Below, piece by piece: positions 14,284-21,284 of a stretch of DNA of 40,325 bases (positions are counted from its first letter, which is position 1; each line of letters begins with the position of its first letter). Source of the DNA: an uncultured Sphingomonas sp. (GTDB lineage Bacteria; Pseudomonadota; Alphaproteobacteria; Sphingomonadales; Sphingomonadaceae); assembly GCA_902806275.1 (NCBI GenBank), contig CADCVY010000106.1, forward strand, positions 1 to 40,325, written 5' to 3'. The notes beneath the pieces are model-generated. The model saw only the letters and a list, made by a program, of their open reading frames with translations. It was not told the origin of the DNA and did no database searches. The position numbers and the translations under genes are program-made.

Positions 14284-14424
14284 GTGAAGGACATCGACCA
14301 CACCAAGGCGCCGCTGTTTGAGCATTTGGTCGAGCTGCGCCGAAGGCTGCTCATCGGATGGCAAGCCGACGACTTGTTCCAGGCGCCGAACGCGCTCAGC
14401 AAGCGGGCTGACATCAGCGGGTAG
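14284..14424 (+). pseudogene. tatC: Truncated tatC remnant (5' end only)
   Basis: From a GTG 12 nt after tatB, the frame reads VKDIDHTKAPLFEHLVELRRRLLIGW, which matches the conserved cytoplasmic N-terminus of TatC (D-D/S-K-A-P-L..HL.ELR.RLL). It then runs into unrelated residues (QADDLFQAPNALSKRADISG) and stops after 46 codons. All six TatC membrane helices are absent. The stop is followed by about 70 nt without coding features and then the convergent PepSY gene. The junction near 14359 is therefore a deletion or rearrangement breakpoint. Confidence 0.8.
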
Positions 14425-14497
14425 TGACCACTCGGCCATGCGTCGAGGCGCGGGTCACCTTCAAGCAAGTCGCGAGTCTATCGGCTGGAATCATCTC

Positions 14498-15616
14498 TCA
14501 TTCTGCCGGCGCTGGCTGCAGTCGCCCCCGCCTTTGACCCATCGACCGGCGACGCTTCCGTACATTCAGCCACATGATGATGCCGGTGACCGCCAGCGCG
14601 GCGGGGATGATGCCCCCGACGGAGATGACGATCTGCCACAGCCGGCCCATGCCGGTGCCGTCGTGGATCCGGCGCATCAGCCGCGCCGTCGTTTCCGGCG
14701 ATCGCGAGCGCGGCGGCTTGGCGGTGCCGGTGGCATCGAGCACAGTAACCTCCGCAGAGCCGCCGGCGCGGCGGTAAGACAGCTTCCACTCGCCGGTTGG
14801 TGCAGTCGGCCAACTGACCTGCGCGATTGGGCCAGGCGCGTGAGGTTCGGCCGCGGCAAGCACCTGCTCCGGTGTCATGCGCGTTGCCGCCAGGGGCGGA
14901 GCAGCCATGCGGCGCATCCGCTCGGTCGGGCTCGGGCCGACCGGATCTCCAGCCAGGGGCCCGAAGAACGCGGGAAAGGAAATCCAGGCGCCGGTCAGCG
15001 ACAATACCGTAAGCGGCAAGGCAATCCAGAAGCCGCCCTGGTGATGGAGGTTAGCGCTGGTCGTCGGCTGGCGCCGCCAACCCAGCCCGCGGCGGAAACC
15101 TCCCTTGAGCGGCCACCACAGCCATAGCCCGGTCAGCGAGGAAAGCAGCATCGCGACTCCGATCCAGCCAACGATCTGCCGCCCGACGCCGGGCACCATG
15201 AGCGAACCGTGCAGCACGTGCATGACATGGACCAGCCCTTCATTACTGGCGCTGCGGTCGAGCACAGCACCGGTGGTCGGGTGGAGGTGGAAGAGGGTCC
15301 GGACCGGGCGCCCGCCGCCGCTTGCCGGACGAGCAAGCGTGGCCGCAATCGCGCCCCCCGCTTCGGGGTAAGCGAGGCTGAGCAGTTGCTCGCCCGGACC
15401 CGCATTTCGGCGCGCGGCAGTGGCATAAGCGGACGGTGGGAGGCTGACCAACGCCGACACACGGCGCTCGGGGTTGAGCGCCTCGTCCAGCCAATCGTGC
15501 CAGACCAGGGCCGAGCCGGTCAGCGAAATGGGGATGATCAGAAGGGCGAGGGTCAGGCCGATCCACTTGTGGACCTGAAACCAGAACTGACGAAGACGCT
15601 GCTTGGGGAATCGCAT
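14498..15616 (-). CDS. PepSY-associated TM-helix membrane protein (PiuB-like)
   Basis: 372 aa. TM segments are WIGLTLALLIIPISLTGSALVW (about 18-40), IVGWIGVAMLLSSLTGLWLWW (about 148-168), GFWIALPLTVLSLTGAWISF (about 197-216) and a C-terminal IVISVGGIIPAALAVTGIIMWL (about 330-352). The conserved HKWIGL and H(V/L)HG-type histidines (VHVMHVLHGSLMVPG) fit PepSY_TM proteins, which are inner-membrane proteins often tied to ferric-siderophore reduction. A periplasmic PepSY-like region (MTPEQVLAAAEPHAP...) lies between helices 3 and 4. Iron acquisition is a family-based guess. The gene faces the tatC remnant and follows the broken wecB. Confidence 0.82.
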   Translation of the reverse strand: MRFPKQRLRQFWFQVHKWIGLTLALLIIPISLTGSALVWHDWLDEALNPERRVSALVSLPPSAYATAARRNAGPGEQLLSLAYPEAGGAIAATLARPASGGGRPVRTLFHLHPTTGAVLDRSASNEGLVHVMHVLHGSLMVPGVGRQIVGWIGVAMLLSSLTGLWLWWPLKGGFRRGLGWRRQPTTSANLHHQGGFWIALPLTVLSLTGAWISFPAFFGPLAGDPVGPSPTERMRRMAAPPLAATRMTPEQVLAAAEPHAPGPIAQVSWPTAPTGEWKLSYRRAGGSAEVTVLDATGTAKPPRSRSPETTARLMRRIHDGTGMGRLWQIVISVGGIIPAALAVTGIIMWLNVRKRRRSMGQRRGRLQPAPAE

Positions 15617-15639
15617 CGGCGGCCGTTAGGCCAGTTGCG

Positions 15640-16790
15640 AGCGGTTCTCAATAAGCTGCGCTTCGGCGTTTCCTGCCTGCCGGCGCTCACCCAATTTTCG
15701 ATGATCGCGGCGATCCGCGGCGCCGCCTGGCCATCACCGAAGGGAAAGGCGCGGAGCGACATCGCCGCCAAGGCAAGCGGATCCGTCAGCAGCCGTTGAA
15801 CTGCAGACACAATGCGGGCCGCGCTGGTGCCGATCAGGCGGGCATTGCCGGCCGCGATCCGCCTCCGGCCGTTCGGTCTTGTCGCGCAGGACCAGCAATG
15901 GCGTTCCGAGCGCGGGGGGCTTCTTCCTGGATGCCCCCGGAATCGCTGAGGATCAGGTCGGCTTCGCGCATTCGCCAGACCAGCTCGGCATGACTGCACG
16001 GCTTCAGGAGCGCGAGGTTGGGGGTTTCCGCAAGCTCGCGGCGCATGGTCCCGGCCACATGGGGGTTCGGGTGGAGCAGCAGGTCTATCCGCACGGACCC
16101 GTGCCTCGCCAGCTGCCGCACCGCGGTGGCGATCGACTCCAGCCCTTCGCCCCAACTCTCGCGCCGATGACAAGTGACCAGGAGGCGCGGGACGCCGCCG
16201 TCGTTGAGCGTCGGTCGCGGCAGTCCCGCTTCCAGCGCCAGCAATGCGTCGATTGCCGTGTTGCCTGTCACGTGGATCTCCCCGGCGACAGCCTCGGCGC
16301 GAAGGTTGCGTGCGGCGGCTTCGGTGGGGAGGAACAACAGGTCGGCTTGCCGGTCGATGGCGGTGCGATACTCGTCCTCGGGTCACGGGAGGCGCTGGTC
16401 GTGCGTGCGAAGGCCGGCTTCGACATGGCCGACCGATACGTCCGCCGCGAAGCCGGCGAGGGCCGTGCCCATCGCACTGGAGGTGTCGCCCTGCACGACG
16501 AGCATCTCCGGCCTGACGCAGCGCAGGTGCGGCAGGATGGCAGCAGTGACCTCGCGCACATGCCGGTGCGGATCGGGTCGGCCGCGACAATTCAGGTGCA
16601 GCTGCGCGAAGTCGGCCAGGCCGTGTTCGCCAGCGTCAAGCTGCTGCTGGCCAGTGAGAACCAGCAGCGGCGTGAACCCGCGCAGTCGCAGAGCCCGCGC
16701 AATGGGCGCTGTTTGATCGCTTCAGGCCTGGTGCCGACCACCAGCCAGATGTCGGCGGAGCGCAGTTTCCCCCCTAGCTCGGCGGGAGCA
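15640..16790 (-). pseudogene. wecB: Broken UDP-N-acetylglucosamine 2-epimerase gene
   Basis: Family segments appear in order but in different frames: WLVVGTRPEAIK, PIARALRLRGFTPLLVLTGQQ, VVQGDTSSAMGTALAGF, GHVEAGLRTHDQRLP, PEDEYRTAIDRQADLLF, HVTGNTAIDALL, LLVTCHRRESWGEGL, LILSDSGGIQEEAP, LGTPLLVLRDKTERPEA, GNARLIGTSAARI. Lesions: a 1-nt loss near 16710; a TGA at 16383-16385 where RLP-W-PEDEY is expected; an extra C (plus-strand G run 15914-15919); and an extra base near 15860. No clear start codon remains. The intact enzyme interconverts UDP-GlcNAc and UDP-ManNAc for surface polysaccharides. At about 380 codons the original length is still recognisable, so decay is recent. Confidence 0.88.
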
Positions 16791-16831
16791 ATCTGCCTCC
16801 ACTATGGAGCTAGTGCAAGTGGCTGCGAACT

Positions 16832-17113
16832 TTAGCGGAAGTTGTCGGCGTAGGCCTGGAGCTTCAGCCGGACCGGCGGCGCCGGCACGACGTGGAAGTC
16901 GAGGCCGTGCTTCTCGCAATAAGCGATCGCCGCGTCCTGCGTCGGGAAATTCATTCGCACCTGAGGGTTGGTGTCGCCCGACCCGTTCCAGCCTGTCAGC
17001 GGGTCGGGTCGCATCGGCTCCGACCGCTCGAACTCCAGCAGCCAGGAACCGGCATTGGCCTTGCCGGACTGCGTCGTCTTGCGCTCGAGTTCGGAGATGC
17101 GGGCGATGGTCAT
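16832..17113 (-). CDS. ETC complex I subunit, NDUFS4-like
   Basis: 93 aa starting at MTIARISELERKTTQSGKANAG. The C-terminal half has the family pattern WLLEFERSEPMRPDPLTGWNGSGDTNPQVRMNFPTQDAAIAYCEKHGL. This is the alphaproteobacterial homologue of the mitochondrial complex I 18-kDa accessory subunit (PF04800), which binds the peripheral arm of NADH:ubiquinone oxidoreductase. The frame is open to 17230, but the upstream part is Arg-rich and non-conserved and overlaps the DUF2061 gene, so the ATG at 17113 is used. It is a single gene, away from any nuo operon. Confidence 0.88.
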   Translation of the reverse strand: MTIARISELERKTTQSGKANAGSWLLEFERSEPMRPDPLTGWNGSGDTNPQVRMNFPTQDAAIAYCEKHGLDFHVVPAPPVRLKLQAYADNFR

Positions 17114-17144
17114 GAGCGGGGAGTGGCGCAGGGTGCGGGCAAGA

Positions 17145-17366
17145 TCAAGCCGGCGTCGCGGCTTCGGCCGCACGCAAGTCGCGCCGGGCCTGGATCCGCT
17201 TCCAGATCTTCTCGTGAAAAAAGAAGGCAACCGCGTTCGCGCAGGGTTCGATCAGCGTGATCAGCCCCGCAATCTCGATCGAACCGGTGATGATATAGCC
17301 AATGGTGAACGCGACCGTGAGGTGGACCGCCAAATAGGTGAAGGTCTTGATCAAATCGATGCTCAT
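17145..17366 (-). CDS. DUF2061 family small membrane protein
   Basis: 73 aa with two hydrophobic helices: LAVHLTVAFTIGYIITGSI (about 12-30) and a second, IAGLITLIEPCANAVAFFFHEKIW (about 32-55). The latter includes the E-P..N...F..HE.IW signature of DUF2061. The tail is basic (KRIQARRDLRAAE). These are inner-membrane proteins of unknown function, sometimes found next to sulfur-assimilation genes. It lies 31 nt upstream of the NDUFS4-like gene on the same strand and may be co-transcribed with it. Confidence 0.85.
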   Translation of the reverse strand: MSIDLIKTFTYLAVHLTVAFTIGYIITGSIEIAGLITLIEPCANAVAFFFHEKIWKRIQARRDLRAAEAATPA

Positions 17367-17421
17367 GCCGCTTCTATTCCCACCTAGGTCTCACCTCAGA
17401 ACGCCTTGATCGTGGAAGCGT

Positions 17422-19863
17422 TCAAGCGCCTGACGCACGTTTCGTCCGAAGCGTTGCAGCCGCGTTCGCGGGGTCGTCGGGCCAGGCGTGCTTGGGATAG
17501 CGCCCCCGCATTTCCTTCGCCACTTCGCGCCAGCTCCCGGCCCAGAACGACGGCAGGTCTTGGCTGGTCTGGATCGGCCGCCCGGCGGGTGAGGTGATCG
17601 CCAGGGTGAGCGGAACCTGGCCCCGGGCAAGCATGGGATGCTCGGCCAGCCCGAATAGCGCCTGCGCCCGCACTTCGACGATCGGCCCGCCGTCTACGCG
17701 GTAGTCGATCGGGTGCCGACTTCCGGCCGGGCTGACGAATTCGGCGGGCGCCAGCTGCGCCAGTGACCGCTGGGCGGGGTAGGGGAGCAGCGCTTCGATG
17801 GACGAGCGGAGCGCCCCAGGCGCGATGTTCGACAGCTTGCGCTTGCCCGCGAGCAAAGGGGAAAGCCACTCGTCCAACCGTTCAAGCAAGTGGACGTCCG
17901 TGAGCGCGGGGATGGATGAATCGAACCGATGCGCGAAGGCGCTGCGCTCGCGGGAGGCTAACGTCGCTTCATCCCACGGCAGCAAGGCGAGCCCATGCTG
18001 CCGAATGCCGTCCAGCAGCGCGGCCTGGACCGCTTCCGGGTCGGGGTTCGGGTCGGCGGCCGACTGGAGGCGGATGGCGCCTAGCTTGCGGTCGCGGGTT
18101 GTCAGGACAGTGCCGGTAGCCGGATCGAACCTGATCTCGTGCCGCTCCTCGATGCGATCGCCGAACAAATCCATTACTGCCGCTTGATCGATCGCCGCTG
18201 CTGACAGGATGCGCGCACCCGACGCATGACCGGCAACCTCAGCCACTGCGAGCCATTCGCTGCGGGCGAGGGGCGACGTCGGGTCGAGCCGGAAGCCGCG
18301 GCCGCCGACCGACTGCCAACTTTCGCCGACTGGGTCGCGGCGGCGGGAGAGACGGTCCGGAAAGGCAAGGGCAATCGCATGTGCGATGCTTCCGCCAGTG
18401 CTGGCAGGCGGGCCCGCCTGGTCGGACCAGCGCTTCGCCAGCCGCCGCGCCCCTTCGGCGCGGGGTGATCTGTCCCCTCGCCAGCGGCGCAGCCGCAGCT
18501 CGAGGTCTGGATCGTTGCCGCCCAAGCCACGCTCGCTGAGCAGCGCCGCAGCTTCGGCCGCGACGCTCCCGAAGCCGCGCCGAGCCGCTTCGATCAGCAT
18601 GTGCGCAAGCCTCGGCTCGAGCGGCAGGCGAGCGATAGCGCGGCCGTGATCGGTGACCCGGCCCCCGGATAGAGCGCCAAGCGCCGTCAGCCGCGCTTGC
18701 GCGTCGGCGCGGGCCGGCGCGGGCGGTGGGTCGAGCCACTGGAGCCGTGCCGGATCGGCTTCCCCCCACAACAGGCAGGTCAGCAGCAGCGACGAAAGGT
18801 CGGCCTCGCCGATCTCCGGCGGGTCATGGGCGGGCAGCGCGGCCGTGGCGGCTTCCACCCACAAGCGAATGACGACGCCCGGCGCCTGCCGCGCCGCACG
18901 GCCCGCGCGCTGCGTAACTGCCCCCCGGCTGGCGCGCTCGGTGACTAGCCGCGTCAGCCCGGCACCGCGGTCGTAGCGGGGGCGGCGGGCAAGGCCGCTG
19001 TCGACCACGATCCGCACGTCCGAGACGGTGACGCTGGTTTCGGCGATGCTGGTCGCAAGCACGAGCTTGCGTTTGCCCGGCGGCGGCGCAGCGAGTGCGG
19101 CGCGCTGCTCGCGTGGGTCGATGGCGCCGTGCAGGCGGTGCACCAGCACATCGTCGGGCAAGCCCGACAAGGCGGCCGCGGTGCGCTCGATCTCGGCGAC
19201 CCCCGGCAAGAAAGCGAGCAGCGAACCGTCGTGAGCAACGAGCGCCTGGCGGGCCGCGCGGGCGACCTGGTCCTCGATGCGGGCGACCGGGTCGCGCCCA
19301 ATATGATGGACTTCGAGCGGGAAGCTTTTGCCCTCGCTGACGACACGCGGCGCATCGCCCAGCAGGCGCGACAGGCGCTCGGCATCGAGCGTCGCCGACA
19401 TAGCAACGAGCCGCACGTCGGGACGCAGCGCCGAAGCGGCATCGAGCGTCAGCGCCAGCGCGAGATCATTGTCGAGACTGCGTTCGTGCACCTCGTCGAA
19501 CAGCACGGCCGACACGCCGGCAAGCTCGGGATCGGCCTGTAGACGGGACAGGAACACGCCGTGCGTCATCGCGATCACGCGGGTGCTCCTTCCGGCCTTG
19601 CTGTCGAGGCGTGTCTGGTAGCCGAAGGTTTCGCCGGGCTGCTCGCCGGCCTGTGTCGCCATGAACTCTGCGGCAGCGCGTGCGGCCAGCCGCCGAGGCA
19701 CCAGCAGCAGCACCTGCCCGGTGCACCAAGGTTCAGCGATCAGAGCCGGGGGCACCCCGGTGGTCTTGCCGGCGCCCGGCGGGGCGATCAGCAGCGCCCG
19801 CGTGCCTTGGCGCAAGGCGGCCAGCAGGTTGGCAAGTACGGCATGGATCGGCAATGCCGTCAT
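17422..19863 (-). CDS. hrpB: ATP-dependent helicase HrpB
   Basis: 813 aa, normal for HrpB. DExH-box motifs: motif I APPGAGKTT (residues about 27-35), motif II DEVHERSLD, motif III SATLDAERL, motif V TSIAETSVTVSDV and motif VI TQRAGRAARQAPG. The HrpB-specific C-terminus includes YRVDGGPIVEVRAQALFG and ends with SWREVAKEMRGRYPKHAWPDDP. HrpB is a cytoplasmic RNA helicase-like protein of unclear physiological role in most bacteria. It starts 10 nt after the polyprenyl synthase gene ends, so the two are probably co-transcribed. Confidence 0.95.
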   Translation of the reverse strand: MTALPIHAVLANLLAALRQGTRALLIAPPGAGKTTGVPPALIAEPWCTGQVLLLVPRRLAARAAAEFMATQAGEQPGETFGYQTRLDSKAGRSTRVIAMTHGVFLSRLQADPELAGVSAVLFDEVHERSLDNDLALALTLDAASALRPDVRLVAMSATLDAERLSRLLGDAPRVVSEGKSFPLEVHHIGRDPVARIEDQVARAARQALVAHDGSLLAFLPGVAEIERTAAALSGLPDDVLVHRLHGAIDPREQRAALAAPPPGKRKLVLATSIAETSVTVSDVRIVVDSGLARRPRYDRGAGLTRLVTERASRGAVTQRAGRAARQAPGVVIRLWVEAATAALPAHDPPEIGEADLSSLLLTCLLWGEADPARLQWLDPPPAPARADAQARLTALGALSGGRVTDHGRAIARLPLEPRLAHMLIEAARRGFGSVAAEAAALLSERGLGGNDPDLELRLRRWRGDRSPRAEGARRLAKRWSDQAGPPASTGGSIAHAIALAFPDRLSRRRDPVGESWQSVGGRGFRLDPTSPLARSEWLAVAEVAGHASGARILSAAAIDQAAVMDLFGDRIEERHEIRFDPATGTVLTTRDRKLGAIRLQSAADPNPDPEAVQAALLDGIRQHGLALLPWDEATLASRERSAFAHRFDSSIPALTDVHLLERLDEWLSPLLAGKRKLSNIAPGALRSSIEALLPYPAQRSLAQLAPAEFVSPAGSRHPIDYRVDGGPIVEVRAQALFGLAEHPMLARGQVPLTLAITSPAGRPIQTSQDLPSFWAGSWREVAKEMRGRYPKHAWPDDPANAAATLRTKRASGA

Positions 19864-19873
19864 AAACTGCCGG

Positions 19874-20887
19874 TCAGTAGGCGCGGGCGATAGCGAACTC
19901 GACGGCTTCGGTCAGCGCCGCCTTGGCCTTGCTGGCGGGGAACATGGCGAGCGCATCGATGGCGCGCCGGCCGTACTGGCGCGCATGCTCGATGGTGTCG
20001 GACAAAGCGCCGGTGTCGCGCATCAGCTGGATGGCGTGGGCAAGATCGTCGTCGGAGACGCGTTCCCCGGACATTGCCGCGCGCCAGAAATCGCGGTCGC
20101 TGTCGCTGCCGTGGGCGTAAGCCAGGATCACGGGCAAGGTCATCTTGCCGTCGCGGAAATCGTCTCCGACGCCCTTGCCCATCGTCTGGCTGTCCGACGC
20201 GTAGTCGATCGCATCGTCGGCGAGCTGAAAGGCGATCCCGAGGTTGCGGCCGTAGGTCTCCAAGGCCAGTTCAGCGTCCTCGCTCGCTTCGGCCACGACC
20301 GGCGACACCCGGCAGGCTGCGGCGAACAGCGCCGCCGTCTTGGCGCGGATGATGGTCAGATATTGCTCCTCGCCGGTTTCCACGCGGCGCTGCGCGGTCA
20401 GCTGTTCGACCTCGCCCTCGGCGATCACGGCCGACGCATGGCTGAGGATCCTGAGTACGCGCAAGCTCCCGTCCTCGACCATCAGCTCGAATGCTCTGGA
20501 GAACAGGAAATCGCCGACCAGGACACTGGCGGGGTTGCCCCAGATGAGGTTGGCAGTGCGCTTGCCGCGGCGCGTGCCCGAGCCGTCGACCACATCGTCA
20601 TGGAGCAGGGTCGCGGTGTGGATGAATTCGACAGCGGCGGCCAGCTTGTAGTGGCGCGTGCCAGGATAGCCGAGCAGCCTGGCACAAGCGATCGTCAGCA
20701 TCGGCCGCATCCGCTTGCCGCCACCGGCAATCAGGTGTCCCGCAAGCTCGGGAATCAGCGCCACTTTGCTCTGCATGCGGTCGAGGATGGCGGCGTTGAC
20801 CCCGTTCATGTCGGAGGCGACGAGCGAGATTAGAGCCTCGAGAGACGGCTCGCGCTTGGGGCCGAGCGGATGGATGCTAGCGGTCAC
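19874..20887 (-). CDS. ispB: Polyprenyl diphosphate synthase (octaprenyl/decaprenyl type)
   Basis: 337 aa. The first aspartate-rich motif is TLLHDDVVDGSGTRRG and the second is QLADDAIDY. The family segments GGGKRMRPML and GNPASVLVGDFLFSRAFELM are present, together with the KTAALFAAAC helix. These define a long-chain trans-prenyl diphosphate synthase making the ubiquinone side chain from FPP and IPP; sphingomonads usually make Q10, so the product may be decaprenyl diphosphate (inference). A DDFRDGKMTLPVILA motif is intact. It is transcribed away from the methylmalonyl-CoA mutase gene. Confidence 0.92.
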   Translation of the reverse strand: MTASIHPLGPKREPSLEALISLVASDMNGVNAAILDRMQSKVALIPELAGHLIAGGGKRMRPMLTIACARLLGYPGTRHYKLAAAVEFIHTATLLHDDVVDGSGTRRGKRTANLIWGNPASVLVGDFLFSRAFELMVEDGSLRVLRILSHASAVIAEGEVEQLTAQRRVETGEEQYLTIIRAKTAALFAAACRVSPVVAEASEDAELALETYGRNLGIAFQLADDAIDYASDSQTMGKGVGDDFRDGKMTLPVILAYAHGSDSDRDFWRAAMSGERVSDDDLAHAIQLMRDTGALSDTIEHARQYGRRAIDALAMFPASKAKAALTEAVEFAIARAY

Positions 20888-20919
20888 GGCGCTCCTCTAG
20901 CTGGAGCGCGCTTTCTTTC

Positions 20920-21066
20920 CTAGCCGATCACTACCCGGCTTGGTTGCCGGTGCGGCGTAGAGCTTGGCTGTAGCGGGGCCCACCGGTCGAGCAGCTTGCC
21001 CTTGACGTTGAACTAGCGGCCCTGGTCGTCGAAGCCGTGCCCGATGGTGGCGCCGATGTAGCTCAC
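20920..21066 (-). pseudogene. M13-type metallopeptidase remnant
   Basis: On the minus strand the frame reads [16 protein letters not shown], a stop, then [15 protein letters not shown] before a second stop at 20920. This matches the zinc-site region of peptidase M13 (..IGHE.(S/T)H.FDDQG..FD..G.L..WW) with four residues lost between H and F, including the catalytic glutamate and second histidine. An in-frame stop follows QGR. Only about 33 codons of the family are recognisable, so it is a degraded fragment between ispB and the mutase gene. Confidence 0.7.
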
Positions 21067-21284
21067 GAGGGACCTACGTCCACATCACCGATCCGGGCGC
21101 GATTTTGACAACAACAGCTGGAGACGGCGATGTCCCCCTGACCGCGTCGCCGCACGTCGCTGGAGGTGGTGGGCATAGTCGGCAGAAGAACGAACCGGGA
21201 ACTCATTGCCGGACCGGAATGGATGATCCGTCGGTGCGCGAAGCTGGTTTGAGCTTGCTCCTTCACCGCGCTAGTGCCGAGTTG

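Noticed and set aside
9112-14424. tRNA-Glu as attachment site of an integrated island carrying the kinase/Tat genes
   Set aside because: No integrase gene and no direct repeat of the tRNA 3' end found downstream; the best match is only about 8 nt near 14450.
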